Assembly (NCBI RefSeq): GCF_000715075.1
Contig: NC_134087.1
Span: 127,993,018 to 128,057,017, forward strand
Length of the DNA stretch: 64,000 bases
Direction of reading: 5' to 3'
Source: Nicotiana tabacum
Taxonomy: Eukaryota; Streptophyta; Magnoliopsida; Solanales; Solanaceae
Shown piece after piece: positions 23,101-34,464 of the stretch. Each line of letters begins with the position of its first letter. Position 1 is the stretch's first letter. The notes beneath the pieces are model-generated. The model saw nothing but the letters and a program-made list of their open reading frames with translations. It ran no database searches and was not told where the DNA came from. The position numbers and the translations under genes were made by a program.

Positions 23101-23600
23101 GAAGTTTCCTATATGGTTGGAGAGCGGGTTATGCTTCGGGTTTCGCCTATGAAGGGCATTATGAGATTCGGGAAGAAAGGAAAGTTAAGCCCGAGATTTA
23201 TTGGCCCTTTTGAGATATTGAGGCGTGTTGGGGAGGTTGCTTATGAGCTTGCCTTACCTCCTAGCTTGGCCGGATTTCATCCGGTATTCCATGTTTCGAT
23301 GCTTCGGAGGTATCACGGAGATCCGTCGCACGTGTTGGATTTCAGTTCAGTTCAGTCCAGTTGGACAAGGATCTATCCTATGTTGAGGAGCCAGTGGCAA
23401 TATTGGACAGGCAGGTTAGAAAGCTGAGGTTAAAGAACATTGCTTCGGTAAAGGTTCAGTGGCGGGGCCAGCCAGTCGAGGAGGCGACTTGGGAGACCGA
23501 GCAGGATATGCATAGACGTTACCCTCATCTTTTCACTACGTCAGGTATGTCTCTATGCTCGTTCGAGGACGAACAAATGTTTAAGTGTAGGAGGATGTGA
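20140..23600 (+). pseudogene. pol: Tekay protease-RT-RNase H-integrase-chromodomain, broken
   Basis: Protease with DPGSTYSYVS (about 20200) and ILGMDWL in another frame after a shift near 20375; a TAG at 20646-20648; RT from 20661 with a stop near 20967 and a one-base loss at about 21186 that destroys the frame exactly at the catalytic DD; a TAG at 21506-21508; a long open RNase H segment (21572-22135) with YCDAS, ending in [15 protein letters not shown]; integrase with decayed zinc finger and an open core (22496-22834); and a chromodomain at about 23370-23510. The usual TGA after SFEDE has changed to CAA, so the frame runs on to TGA at 23598-23600, in the LTR edge. Confidence 0.9.
23585..23595 (+). 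other. Polypurine tract
   Basis: GTGTAGGAGGA abutting the 3' LTR, identical to the tract at 9627-9637. Confidence 0.75.
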
Positions 23601-26416
23601 TGACCCAGCCGGTCGTCATAAGAATTAATGCCCCGATTCCCTATTAACTACTTTCCCCAAGTTTATTTCTGCTATTTTGATTTGCCAGGATGTCCAGTTT
23701 TGAGTTTCGGAGAGTTTTGGGACACTTAGTCCCTAAATGAGAGCTTTAGTGTTGGAAAGTGGATCGTAGTCGGAACAGTGTGAAGACAACCTCGGAATAG
23801 AAATCTGATGATTCTGTTAGCTTCGTTAGGTGATTTTGGGCTTAGGGGTATGATAGGATGGTGTTTTGGAGGTCCATAGCTAATTTAGGCCTGAAATGCC
23901 GAAAGTTGAATTTTGGAAGTTTCCGGTTCGATAGTGAGATTTTCATCCGAGGGTCGGAATGGAATTTTGAGAGTTGCAGTAGTTTCGTTAAGTCATTTGG
24001 GATGTGTGTGCAAAATTTCAGGTCATTCGGCTGTTTTTTGGTTGGATTTTTGATCGAAAATGAAATTCGGAAGATTTTAGAAACTTAGGCTTTAATCCGA
24101 TGTGTTTTGGTTGTTTTGATGTTGTTTGAAGTATTTTGAAGATTTGCTCAAGTTTGAATAAGGTTTTAGGATATGTTGATGCCTTTGGTTGAGGTCCAGG
24201 GGGCCTCGGGATGAATTTGAATAGTTAACGGAGAAAATTTTGGAGTTGAAGTTGTACAACAGCTTGTCTTCTGATATTTTCGCATCTACGATTTGGAGAC
24301 CGCAGATGCGGAGCCGTAAAAGCGGCTATTACATCGCAGAAATGGATTTTTGGTCTCTTCAGCAGGTTCCGCAGATGCGAGGAATTTTCCGTAGAAGCAG
24401 AACCGCATCTGCGAGTTGGGACTCACAGATACAGAAATTGGCCATTTAAGTGAAAAGTCGTAGATGCGGTCCTAGGGCCGCAGATGTGGTCCTAGGGCCG
24501 CAGATACGGAAATCACTGGCCATAACATATAAATAGTTGTCTTCGCGAAATTGAGGGATTCTTTCACCATTTTCATACTGGTTTGAAGCTTTTGAGAGAG
24601 ATTTTTGAGGAAAACAAAGGGGAATCACTTGGAGGTAACGTCCTTGACTTCATAACTCATTTTTATGTGATTAAAGACCTAATTAGTGTGGAGAAATTTA
24701 GGAAAAATGGTTAATAAGTGCTTTAGTTTAAGAGGACTTTAAATGAGGATTTGAGGGGTCATTTGGACTATGATTTCAGTATTCTTGTTATGTATAGACT
24801 TGCGATAGTACGAGGTTTCTGAAAATGTAAATTTTACCCGATTCCAAGATGTGGGCCCGAGGGGTATTTTGGTCATTTTACATAATTTCGCGTATTAGCT
24901 TAGAATTTAATTGTAGAATCAGTTTCTTGAAGTGTTATTTACATTATGAAATTGAATTGAATAGATTTGGGTCATTTGGAGTCGAGTCCTCGTGGCAAAA
25001 GCGTGGTTTCGGGTTGACTTTGAGCCGGTTCGAGGTAAGTGGCTTGTCTAACCTTGTGTGGGGGACCTTTCCCTTAGGATTCATATATTTGGTAATTGAA
25101 ATGCCTTATACATGAGATGACGAGTGCGTACTTGTGCAAATTGTTGGAAATTCGATTTTCTTTAAGTAATTACTAGCATGTTTCCTTTCCTGTTTCTATT
25201 ACTTGCAATATTAAGCCTGTTGTTAGCTTAGGAAAGCATGTCTAAGTGACTTAATTACTTTATTTGTTCAACCTGCCTTACTTGAATTCTATGCAGCATA
25301 CTAGGCTAGAATCACTTGTTGCCTTAATATGAAATATTGCCATTTCTGTATATCTTCCTGCTGCTGCTGTGTATTTATTTTGGGACTACGGATGTGGGAT
25401 TCCGGTAGCTCCCCCTTGTCTGTTTACTTTGGGATTGCAGGTTAGATTCTCGATAGATCTCCCTGCACATTTACTTTGGGACTACGGGTTAGATTCCCGA
25501 TAGAACCCCCTACACAGTTATATGGAACTACGGGAATGCACCCGGTAGATTCCCCCAGTACTGGGTATTTACATTTGGGATTGCGGGTTAGATTCCCGAT
25601 AGATCCCCGCACACTGATAGTTGGACTACGAGATGGGATCCCGGGAGATCCTTCTAATATATATGATCGACTACGGGACGGTATCCCGGAAGATCCACGG
25701 TACAGTTGTAATTGGGACTACAGGACGGTATCCTGGAAGATGCTCGATTGTTATCTCTGTGTTGAGCTGTATTTCCCTTCCGTGATTTATTCTGACTATG
25801 TTCTAGTTGTTGTTGTTCTTTCAATCCTATGTTATTTCTTGTTGTTGCAGTTATTTATATTGCTTTATTCCACATTGTTAACCCTTATATCTTATTTAAT
25901 CTCAGTAGGGCCCTAATCGTCACTACCCAATCGAGGTTAGGCTTGGCACTTATTGAGTACCGTTGTGGTGTACTCATGCTCCTTCTGCGCATATTTTCAT
26001 GTGCAAATCCAGGTACCACTGATCAGGCCTACTATCGTTGAGGGAGACGACTGCTTTAGAGACTCCGAGATACATCTGCCGTGTCCGCAGACTAAAGAGT
26101 CCCTTTCTATTCTTGCCTTTCGTATTTAGGCCTACTGTACTTTTCTGTTCTTATTTAGACATTTCGAAGTTAGAGCTGTGTATTATTTGTCTTAGCTTGT
26201 GATTCATGGGTTTCCGGGTCTTGGATTTATGTTTGGTATTGAGAGTTAAACATGGTGTATGTCGAGCGACACATTTAAACACTGTTACTGCTTTAATTCT
26301 GCTTTAAATTGTTTACTTCCGCAAATTTTGGTTTTCTTCCGCAAATTAGGCTTACCTAGTCGTAAAGACTAGGTGCCATCACGATGGTTCACAAAGGGCG
26401 AACCGGGCTCGTGACA
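23596..26416 (+). repeat. 3' LTR of complete Tekay element
   Basis: 2821 bp, partner of 15640-18462, with TATAAATAG at 24528-24536, splice donor at 25032-25040 and minisatellite at about 25380-25750. Ends GTGACA directly before the AATAT target duplication. Confidence 0.95.
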
Positions 26417-26421
26417 AATAT
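26417..26421. repeat. Target duplication AATAT (right)
   Basis: Matches 15635-15639 exactly. Confidence 0.9.
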
Positions 26422-27111
26422 GTACTCCCTGTGTTGGGGGGTTTTAATCTCATCAACTTTCACTTGTGGAATAAGCCTACAATTGCTAAATATACCGTGA
26501 CTTGACTTACTAATGTGACAAAATGTAGATTAAATGAGTACATATGTACACTATAGAAGGGCAACGTGCAGAGCATATGGCCATACCAACACAATCATGC
26601 TGTATGATAAGGAAAATTAATAGAGCAATGGATATCTGGATACAAAATCAGTTTGTTGTGAAGGAAGACAAGAGTGTGATAAGACAAATATATTTACAAC
26701 TACTTGATAATTCAAACAGGACAACTTGGAAAGCCTTAATATACAGAAACGATGCTAGGCACAAAGATGTGTTTACTATGTGGCTTCACCTTCAAGCTAG
26801 ACGCCTTACTAAAGACAGACTGATCCACTAGGGATGATTGTTTAGTCAAAATGTGTCTTTTTCCATACTCACCTGGAAAATAGAGATCATCTCTTTTTGG
26901 ATAGTATGTTTGCAAGAGCCTTATGAAATAGATTGCTACACTGGTTGCATGGACAAGCTTATATAACAGCTAATTGGGAACAAAATCATGTTTGGGCCAT
27001 CAAAAATGCTTAAGGAAGATCTCAGGCAGCACATATCTTTAGAATGCTCTATGCAGAAAGTATCTATGATATTTGGATGGAAATAAATCAAAGGGTATGT
27101 TAAAAGTGATG
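26422..27111 (+). pseudogene. LINE (L1-type) C-terminal part, right piece
   Basis: Continues the LINE cut at 15639. Across the target site the reading carries on with the GGFNLINFHLWNK region known after the RT domain. An open stretch follows (26544-26831), resembling the zinc-binding zf-RVT region with WKALIYRNDARHKDVFTMW. A further decayed tail lies at about 26880-27090 (AHIFRMLYAESIYDIW). Several stops and frame changes. No poly-A tail is visible, because the next element abuts at about 27117. Confidence 0.75.
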
Positions 27112-27296
27112 GGAAATGACACGAGGAAATTACGATAATACCGCAATAATATTATTTGTAAGCAAATATACGAATTGGCTTGAGTTGTGCTGAGCATTGC
27201 CCTAAGAAACCATTTCAGTAGTGTGAAATATTTTCCCAGGATTAAACAAGCCTACCTCTATTTATTTAGAGGATACATGAATCAGCAAAATATTAA

Positions 27297-28087
27297 GGGT
27301 ATGTTTGGTATGAAGGACAATATTTTCCATGAAAAATATTTTCCTAGAAAATATTTTCATGGAAAATGAGTGGTTTTATCACTTATTTTCCCTTGTTTGG
27401 TCGGTGAGTAGAAAATATTTTTCGAAAAATATTTTCTAATATTTGGTTAGAGAGTACAATTTTTTTTTAGGAAAATATTTTTTTAATTATTCTTCTAAAA
27501 ATTTACTCGAATCCAAAGGAACTAATGTGCTGCTTCACTTTTTTACGCAAAATAACATTGAAATTTATTTTATTGAAATAAAAGAAAATACATTTCCTAC
27601 ATTATGAAAAGAAAATACTCACTTTTTCTACATCATGAAAAGAAAATACTCATTTTGTTGAAATGAAAGAAAATATTTTTTCTACATCATGAAAAGAAAG
27701 TACTTTTTTGTTAAAATAAAAATATTACTTTTTTATATCATGAAAAGAAAATACTCATTTGTTAAAATTAAAAAAAAATCTATCTATAACATGAAAAGAA
27801 AGTGTTATTAATAATATTTTTATTTAGGGTAAGAGGCGGGATAGCGGTGGCGTGGCGTGGCGTGGGGGTATGGGGGTAGGGTAGAGTGGTGGGTTAGTGG
27901 GGATGGGGAATAGAGTAGGGAAAGTTGAAAAATAATTTTGGAAAATGTTTTCCATTTTCTTGGTAAGGAAAATATTTTTCTTCAATTGGAGAAAAATGAG
28001 TTCTTGATGAAAATAGTTTTCAAAATATTTTAAGCCAATCAAACATGACAAAATTGAAAAATATTTTCCTTCATACCAAACACACCC
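27297..28087. mobile_element. Tourist-like MITE (PIF/Harbinger type), 791 bp
   Basis: Terminal inverted repeats start GGGTATGTTTGGTATGAAGG on the left and, read inward from the right, GGGTGTGTTTGGTATGAAGG; they extend past 25 bp with GAAAATATTTTCC-like sequence. The flanks are TAA on both sides (27294-27296 and 28088-28090), the target duplication of this superfamily. The interior is very AT-rich with tandem copies of a CATCATGAAAAGAAAATACTC unit at about 27590-27800, and has no transposase. It must move with a transposase from elsewhere. Confidence 0.88.
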
Positions 28088-28222
28088 TAAATTACAAATC
28101 CAGCTAATAAGAGCAACTAATATGGAAAGAAAGATAAAAGGAAAGAAAGAAGAGAGACGTAAGGGAGATAAGAAGTAGAAATAAAAAGTATTTGTGATGC
28201 TTCATCAACAGTGAATGGGTGC

Positions 28223-28231
28223 CTATTTATA
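28223..28231 (-). promoter_or_regulatory. TATA box of copia LTR
   Basis: TATAAATAG on the - strand, about 140 bp into the LTR as read in its own direction. Typical spacing for short copia LTRs. Confidence 0.6.
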
Positions 28232-28373
28232 GGCTTATAAAAGTAGCTTTAAATATTGACAAGTGTCCTTAATTCCCTTTTCAAATTACTACTTCAAGGT
28301 TTCTTTCCATACATATTGACACTTGGTTTAAGGCATAACACTTGGGCTGATTTATTTTGAAAATATCACAACA

Positions 28374-28852
28374 GTCCCCCACATATTTTTAAAATAATAA
28401 AAAAGTAGAATAATAAGACTTGCTGAATTTGTATGGTCCAAATGCATTAGGTTTGGTGTCTGCTGGATTGTGAACCAAACTTAGACTAATAAAACTTAGC
28501 TCATAGAATTACTGGTGAAATATAATATTTCTATAAACCAATAATTCTTATTGTAAGTTAGAGATTTTATTTTGACACTCGCAATTTTGCTGTTCAACGC
28601 GATTTTGCGCCCAATAGACCCTGTGTGTGCCTGGTTATTCATGAGAGCTCTAGCTAGGCCAAAAACTCTTAGGAGCGGCCCCACTCCACTCTCATATAGG
28701 TGAATTTATCAAGTGTATACTGCTTTTAAATACACTATCCATAAGGAATATGAATTCATTAAGATTATAACTCAACCTCTCAATTAGTAGCAGTCAAGCA
28801 CTCTCATTTAGTGCTTCAGTGTTAATATCAACTTGTTATTACCCATATGGAC
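28374..28852 (-). other. Copia 3' untranslated region and polypurine tract
   Basis: On the - strand this lies between pol and the LTR and ends in TATGTGGGGGAC, the usual polypurine tract of Tork-like elements (28374-28386). It includes a stretch around GAGTGGAGTGGGGCCGC that I recognise from the 3' region of such elements. Its junction with pol is split by the insertion at 28853-34315. No ORF. Confidence 0.65.
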
Positions 28853-30137
28853 TGTTGCGTCCAAACGCACATGCAAGTATACGCGGTCGTCAAGTAATAA
28901 AATGACTAAAAGTCGGATGTCAAACCTACGAGGACTTGTGATTAACTATTAAACTAAATTAGACTAACCTAATTATCTAAACAAGAATTAAACGTAGAAA
29001 TATTCGATTCTAAACTACTCAAAATAAAGGAAAATAAATGGTGAACTCTGAACAAGGGAAAGACAAATTTTTATGATATCAATGTAATGAAAACGATCTA
29101 GGGTCATGTGCTATCTAACATTCCTATTGTATTCTTCAATTGAATTGACTAACTAATTTATCTACTTTATTGGTTAACAGGGTTAATATTACTCATAAGA
29201 ATCTATCAAGTTCTTACTCGCCTATTCAAACTAGCCTAATGCCTATATGTCTATGGAATTAGAACTAACAAGAACATATTTATAATTCCTGTAATTCAAC
29301 CAAGCAAGGCAATTAGGTATATGTCAATCCTAAACGCGAATCTGTTCCCCGATGCCCAGGTAAAAGAACTTGCTCTACTCAATCCTATATGCAATCTAGA
29401 ATTCACACTTTCGAGTCCAATTCTAGATTCGTAGATAATATTCAATTGGTGATCAAGCAATTAAATAATTAAGCGCAAGATTGAATAAATAAACTAATAT
29501 GATAAATCCAGAAAGCAAAATCAATATCCGAATTACAATAGTCATGAAAGAACCACAACCCTAGAACGTGAAGTTTAGCTCCACATAGACATGGTAGCAA
29601 AACAACAAATCATACAAAGAAATATAAAAATTACTAAGTTTGGTGGAAGAAAAGATGAAACTCGGCCTCCACGACGGCTTTGTGCTCTCCCTTGGTCAAA
29701 AGTTCCTCTCCAAAAGGTTCTCCCTTCCTCCAAAATAGATTTAGAACTCCTTTTATACGAGTTGGGACCGTGTAGGGCCGAAATAACTAAGTCTCGGACG
29801 AAATAGAACAAGTCCCATTTCGAGCGTCCAGTGCAGCGCCTAGCGCTGGCCCTGGCACTAAAGTCAGTAAGCTTTTGCCGTCAATTTGCCCTAAGCACCA
29901 GATGTCTTCTCTCTTTGTTGCTTATTTCCATTTTTCTTGTCCTTCACTTGGGGGGACAAACACCAAAGGGTGTCCCCCCTCTTTGTCTTATTATTATTAT
30001 TTTTTAAAATTTTCTCTTTTTCTTTCGCGTTTTATTCAATTCTGCTCCAAATCTCTTCATCTTCACACTGCTTTATTCCTGCACAGTTAAAATATAATAT
30101 TTAGCACAAAATAATATAGCATATTCAATCATATACA
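28853..30137 (-). repeat. 3' LTR of LARD-like element
   Basis: On the + strand it starts TGTTGCGTCC and ends ATATACA, next to an A/G tract (30138-30150, AGAAAAAGGGAAG on the - strand) that serves as polypurine tract. The partner 33147-34315 lacks about 125 bp found here near 28980-29105. The two opposed short ORFs near 29590-29810 are not convincing. Confidence 0.75.
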
Positions 30138-30150
30138 CTTCCCTTTTTCT

Positions 30151-32287
30151 TATGCCAAACTTCAAAAGTATTCAAACAAAAACAATATGCTCATAACAAT
30201 CCTAGCCTCAAAATTGACTCAATGTCACAATGCACTCATAGCTTGAATACTCAATATCATAGAGAAGTCTAATAATGTTACTTATCCCTCGTGAAACCAT
30301 GTGCCCTTACAACAAAAGTAAAGAGAGTAAGTTGGGTCCACACATTCGAATCTCATGATCAAATATAGATTAATGACTCACATATATCAAAGAAAATCTT
30401 TCACTCTCACGAAAGAAGTCACATGCATGCAATTGGTACCATAAGCTTGCCCATAATGTAAATCTCCACTAATGTAGGCTCACTCGGTCTAAAATCAATT
30501 ATGACTTTTTTGTGACCGTAATGTGGGCTAAGGGATGGGTAGGATATATATTTAGGAATAGTGACTCAACCTCCTAAGCACTTTAACATATCACATGATA
30601 ACTTAAACGCAAATTCCTCAATCCACTTTAATTTCACAACTACAATCACCCCCAACAATCTTCCCTCTTTCTTTAAGCACTACTTTAATTTACCCCACTA
30701 GCAAAAACAAGACAACAATTTATTCACCTATATTTTTCCTTCTCTTTTTTCAAATTTTTCTTTTTCTTGTATTTTTTAAATTTCGATAATGGTGTATTAT
30801 TTTACAAAATAAGTGCACCCTTCTTTCTTTTATCGGTTCCACTCAAAAGTCACCCCACACTTAGTCCCTTCTTACTTCTTTTAGCGTTCATTTCACAATT
30901 AAAGTGCTTTAAGAGGTAAAAGGATAAAAACATTGTCAATTAAGACAAAATGGGTATAAGCTTGTAATGTGGGTGCCAAATAAAAGTCTATAGGCTAAAA
31001 TAGATTAACTAGGGATAAATTTTATTCATGGTAAGTAATAAGCTCAAAAAGATCAAAGAACGCCTAAAATCATTTTTCAAATCGAGCATCATACAAAATT
31101 TCGCTTCAACTTACATACTGGGCAAGTTTTAGACACAAGTCCAATACATAGCTAGACTATACAAAAATATCACCACACGTGGCACATGACTCACTAAGGA
31201 CGGTCACATTTCGACTCTCAAACTAATGCAAGTCTTCATGGAGTCATGAGATATTGAGAATTAAGCACAAAGTGAACATAAGTCAAGTAAATGATACATA
31301 GGCGTCACAAGAAATGTTATCCAACTAAACAAGGCATCATCAATAATTTCAAATCATAGGGAAGATACTACACATACCAAGCCTAAATATTCTATTATCA
31401 AACAAGTCAAGGTCGCCTAGGAATCTCATCTTTCTTCCATTTATTTCCTAAAGTCTAACCTATTCTAAAAATAAAAACTACTACCCTGTTCAAACTGCGT
31501 CACATGGAAAAGAGTCGAGGCACGAAGAAAAATCACAGGGGATTATTACTACCTAAAGAAAGCTAAAAGACATGTTTTTGTGTTTTTCAAATTTTTTTTT
31601 TTGTATTTTTTATTAGACTTTAATCCCTAAAGGAAATTGACTAGGAGATCCATCGTCGGGAAAAGTCCATATTTTTTGCTTTTCTTTTTCTTCCAATTTT
31701 CGTTTTTTTTTTAAATATTATATTTTTTCTTGACATAAAAACTACTACACTAAAAAAGAATACTACAACTAACCTAGGATAGCACGGAAAATCATCCAAA
31801 CAATCTCTTCACCCCACACTTAAAATTTTGCAATTATCTCAATGCACACTATAAATAACAAGAGGGTAAAAGAGGCTCCCTGGTAGGCCAAAGGCCAAAA
31901 TATTAGCAGCTTACGGGATACTCAGACTTCTCCCAGGTATGATCCTTTGTGCAGGCACCCTACACATAGTTCCAATCACATGGATCACTTTTGCACACTT
32001 TCTATGGCTTTGCTCCCTATGCTCAAAATCCTATAAAATAAAACAACACTAAAAAAATAATAAAATAAGAAAAAAATCGAAAATAAAAGAAAGAAGTAAA
32101 ACTGGATTGCCTCCCAACAAGCACCTAATTTAACGTCGCGGCACAACATGAACCACTTTTTGCCTCCATCTTGATCTTGTGAATTGTACCCCTAACAGGG
32201 CATCCAGTATGTGGCTATGCTCCTTTGGTGGGGATACAAAAATAAATAGGCCAAGGAATAAATTTTTCACTCTATACTTCTCGGCCT
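30151..32287 (-). other. Noncoding interior of LARD-like element
   Basis: About 2.1 kb, AT-rich, with no ORF of note on either strand. Toward 32105-32150 it has, on the - strand, the TTGTTGGGAGGCAATCC motif, which I recall as following the coding part of Athila-like elements. Poly-T runs at 31590-31610 and 31690-31725. Otherwise I see nothing coding in it. Confidence 0.6.
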
Positions 32288-32989
32288 TTATATGAGAATG
32301 TAATTTATTCTCTTTGGCACGACAAATCCAAGAATGTAAGCAGCTTGTTCCTCTTCCATTGACTCCTCCAAAGGCTCAGATGACTCAATTTCCATATCAT
32401 CATTCAAACACAATGCCAAAAAATGTTTAGAATGAGGACCAACACGCCCCAACTTTGAAATTGTATTACTATTTATATCCTCATATTTACATGCACTAGA
32501 GTCTTCAAATATAACATTATCTACTCCCTCATATGACTCTAGAACACTCTTCTCAACATTGACATCCTCAAGAAAAATAGGGTCTAATGATTGTTATTCT
32601 CGTTTTAGCTCCTCAATTTGGTCTAAAAGATTTTTTTCAGCTTCACAAAACTCATCATTAAATTGTTGGGAATTACACGCATCAATCTTTACACTCAAAT
32701 CTGCATCTAAGTTATGCACAGCCAAGCCAAACCTATTAATTTGTTGTGCAAGTTCAACTCTCTCCTTAGACCAGTCATTCACCGATGTTGTTAATAAACA
32801 ACATCGTTTCGCATATTCCCTTGATCGATAATATTCGTCACAATACCAACTCTTACTCTCGTATTCAATTTCAGACTTCCAAGAGGTTGGGTCATGACAA
32901 GCCTAAAAATACGGGCCATAAAAGTCTTCCATCAACTAAGCGTTTTCGTCTATAACCTTACCTCCGTATATTTCATCCCCAGATGTCAT
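32288..32989 (-). pseudogene. 233-codon ORF of unknown family, three internal stops
   Basis: A single frame from ATG 32989 to TAA 32288-32290 is kept over 702 bp with only three internal stops (about 32937, about 32905 and 32594-32596) and no frameshift. The protein is acidic and Glu/Asp/Ser-rich, with an EEEQAAYILGFVVPKR end and a possible coiled coil around codons 70-130. It starts about 135 bp after the primer site, where gag would be. I recognise no domain. It may be a reduced gag or the N-terminus of a lost Athila-like polyprotein; this is inference. Confidence 0.6.
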
Positions 32990-33122
32990 ACTGCAAGAAC
33001 TAGAAACACACTAAGAGAAAAATCAAATAGTTATAAAAATAAAATATTTACAAAAATAGAAGGGAAAAAACTTGTAAATATAAAAGTAAAAGTCTAATTT
33101 AGAAAAATAATTAATTTCTAAG

Positions 33123-33140
33123 CCCCCGACAACAGCGCCA
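33123..33140 (-). other. Primer-binding site, tRNA-Asp type
   Basis: On the - strand TGGCGCTGTTGTCGGGGG follows the LTR end after six bases. It differs at three positions, by my recall, from the complement of the tRNA-Asp 3' end. It fixes the orientation of the element as - strand. Confidence 0.75.
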
Positions 33141-33146
33141 AAAACT

Positions 33147-34315
33147 TGTTGCGGCCAAACGTACACGCAAGTGTACGCGGTCGTCAAGTAATAAAGTGAC
33201 TAAAAGTCAGATGTCGAACGTACGAGGACTTATGATTAACTATTAACTAAATTAGACTATCCTAATTATCTAAATTAGACTATCCTAATTAACTAAATTA
33301 GACTATCCTAACATTCCTATTATATACTTCAATTGAATTGACTAACTAATTTATCTAGTTTATTGGTTAACATGGTTAATATTACTCATAAGAATCTGTC
33401 AAGTTCTTACTCGCCTATTCAAACTAGCCTAACGGCTATATGTCTATGGAATTAGAACTAACAAGAATGCATTTATAATTCATGTAATTCAACCAAGCAA
33501 GACAATTAGATATATGTCTATCCTAATCGTGAATTTGTTCCCCGATGCCCAGGTTCAAGAACTTGCTCTACTTAATCTTATATACAATCTAGAATTCTCA
33601 CTTTCGAGTTCAATTCTAGATTTGTAGATAATATTCAATTGGTGATCAAGCAATTAAATAATTAAGCGCAAGATTGAATAAATAAACCAATATGGTAAAT
33701 CCAGAAAACAAAATCAATATCCGAATTACAATAGTCAGGAAAGAACCACAACCCTAGAATGTGAAGTTTAGCTCCACATAGACATGGTAGAAAAACAACA
33801 AATCATACAAAAAAATATAAAAATTACTAAGTTTGGTTGAAGAAAGATGAAACCCGACCTCCACGACGGTTCTGTGCTCTCCTTTGGTCAAACGTTCCCC
33901 TCCAAAACATTCTCCCCTCCTCCAAAATAGGTTTAGGAGCCCTTTTATACGAATTGGGACTGTGTAGGGCCAAAATAACTAAGTCCCGGACGAAATAGGA
34001 CAAGTCCTGTTTCGAGCGTCCAGGGCTGCGCCTAGCGCTGGCCCTGGCGCTAAAGTCAGTACGCTTTTGCCTTCAATTTGCTCTAAGCGCCAGATGCCTT
34101 CTCTCTTTGTTGTTTATTTCCATTTTTCTTGTCCTTCACTTGGGGGGGGGGGGGACAAACACCAAAGGGTGTCCCCCCCATGTCTTATTATTTATTTTTT
34201 TAATTTGCTTTCTTTTTTATTCCGCGTTTTATTCAATTTCGCTCCAAATCTCTTCATCTTTAAACGGCTTTATTCCTACACAGTTAAAATATAATATTTA
34301 GCACAAAGTAATATA
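33147..34315 (-). repeat. 5' LTR of LARD-like element
   Basis: Partner of 28853-30137. On the + strand it starts TGTTGCGGCC. Relative to the partner it has a short triplication of a TTAGACTATCCTAA unit near 33245-33310 in place of a 125-bp segment, a G run at 34142-34153, and a slightly truncated outer end. Confidence 0.75.
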
Positions 34316-34464
34316 ATTAATACTCAAAAGTCGATTAAAAGTACTAGAACATGAGGCAACAATAGGTAACTATATGCATATTTACGCCGAATATCATGAA
34401 TTTACTTCATGGGATCTCCAATCACATAGGTTGGGTTACCATCTCTATTGACAACATATCGGCC

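Larger units (their letters stand above)
15640..26416 (+). mobile_element. Complete Tekay-type Ty3/gypsy element, inactive
   Basis: 10,777 bp bounded by a perfect 5-bp target duplication (15635-15639 and 26417-26421). Structure: LTR 15640-18462, tRNA-Met primer site, gag, pol with chromodomain, polypurine tract, LTR 23596-26416. It is a sister of the array at 1711-13542, with the same domains and the same terminal LTR motifs but a different U3 module. By hand I count about 30 differences in the first 245 bp of the two LTRs, mostly transitions, which suggests an old insertion decayed by deamination of methylated C. It is inserted in a LINE. Confidence 0.95.
27117..28373 (-). repeat. 3' LTR of Tork-like copia element, carrying a MITE
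   Basis: Read on the - strand it starts TGTTGTGATATT right after a polypurine tract (28374-28386) and ends CTCGTGTCA at 27117. Without the MITE and its duplicated TAA it is about 463 bp, normal for this group. It carries a TATA box at 28223-28231. I found no matching 5' LTR in the window, so the ends rest on the TG...CA termini and the polypurine tract. Confidence 0.7.
28853..34315 (-). mobile_element. Non-autonomous LTR element (LARD-like) with tRNA-Asp-type primer site
   Basis: Two related LTRs (28853-30137 and 33147-34315) enclose 3 kb without protease, RT or integrase. On the - strand the 5' LTR ends CGCAACA and is followed by a primer site close to the tRNA-Asp complement used by Athila-like Ty3/gypsy elements. 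The interior has one 233-codon ORF with stops and a long noncoding part. It interrupts the copia element between pol and its 3' LTR. The outer end of the 5' LTR is about 20 bp shorter than in its partner, so no target duplication could be confirmed. It depends on the enzymes of another element. Confidence 0.75.

Noticed and set aside
29575..29811. Two overlapping ORFs on opposite strands (about 75 codons each)
   Set aside because: They lie in an LTR, the partner LTR does not keep them, and neither has a recognisable motif.
34142..34153. G run as a regulatory quadruplex
   Set aside because: A single homopolymer that the partner LTR has only as GGGGGG; more likely slippage or sequencing noise.
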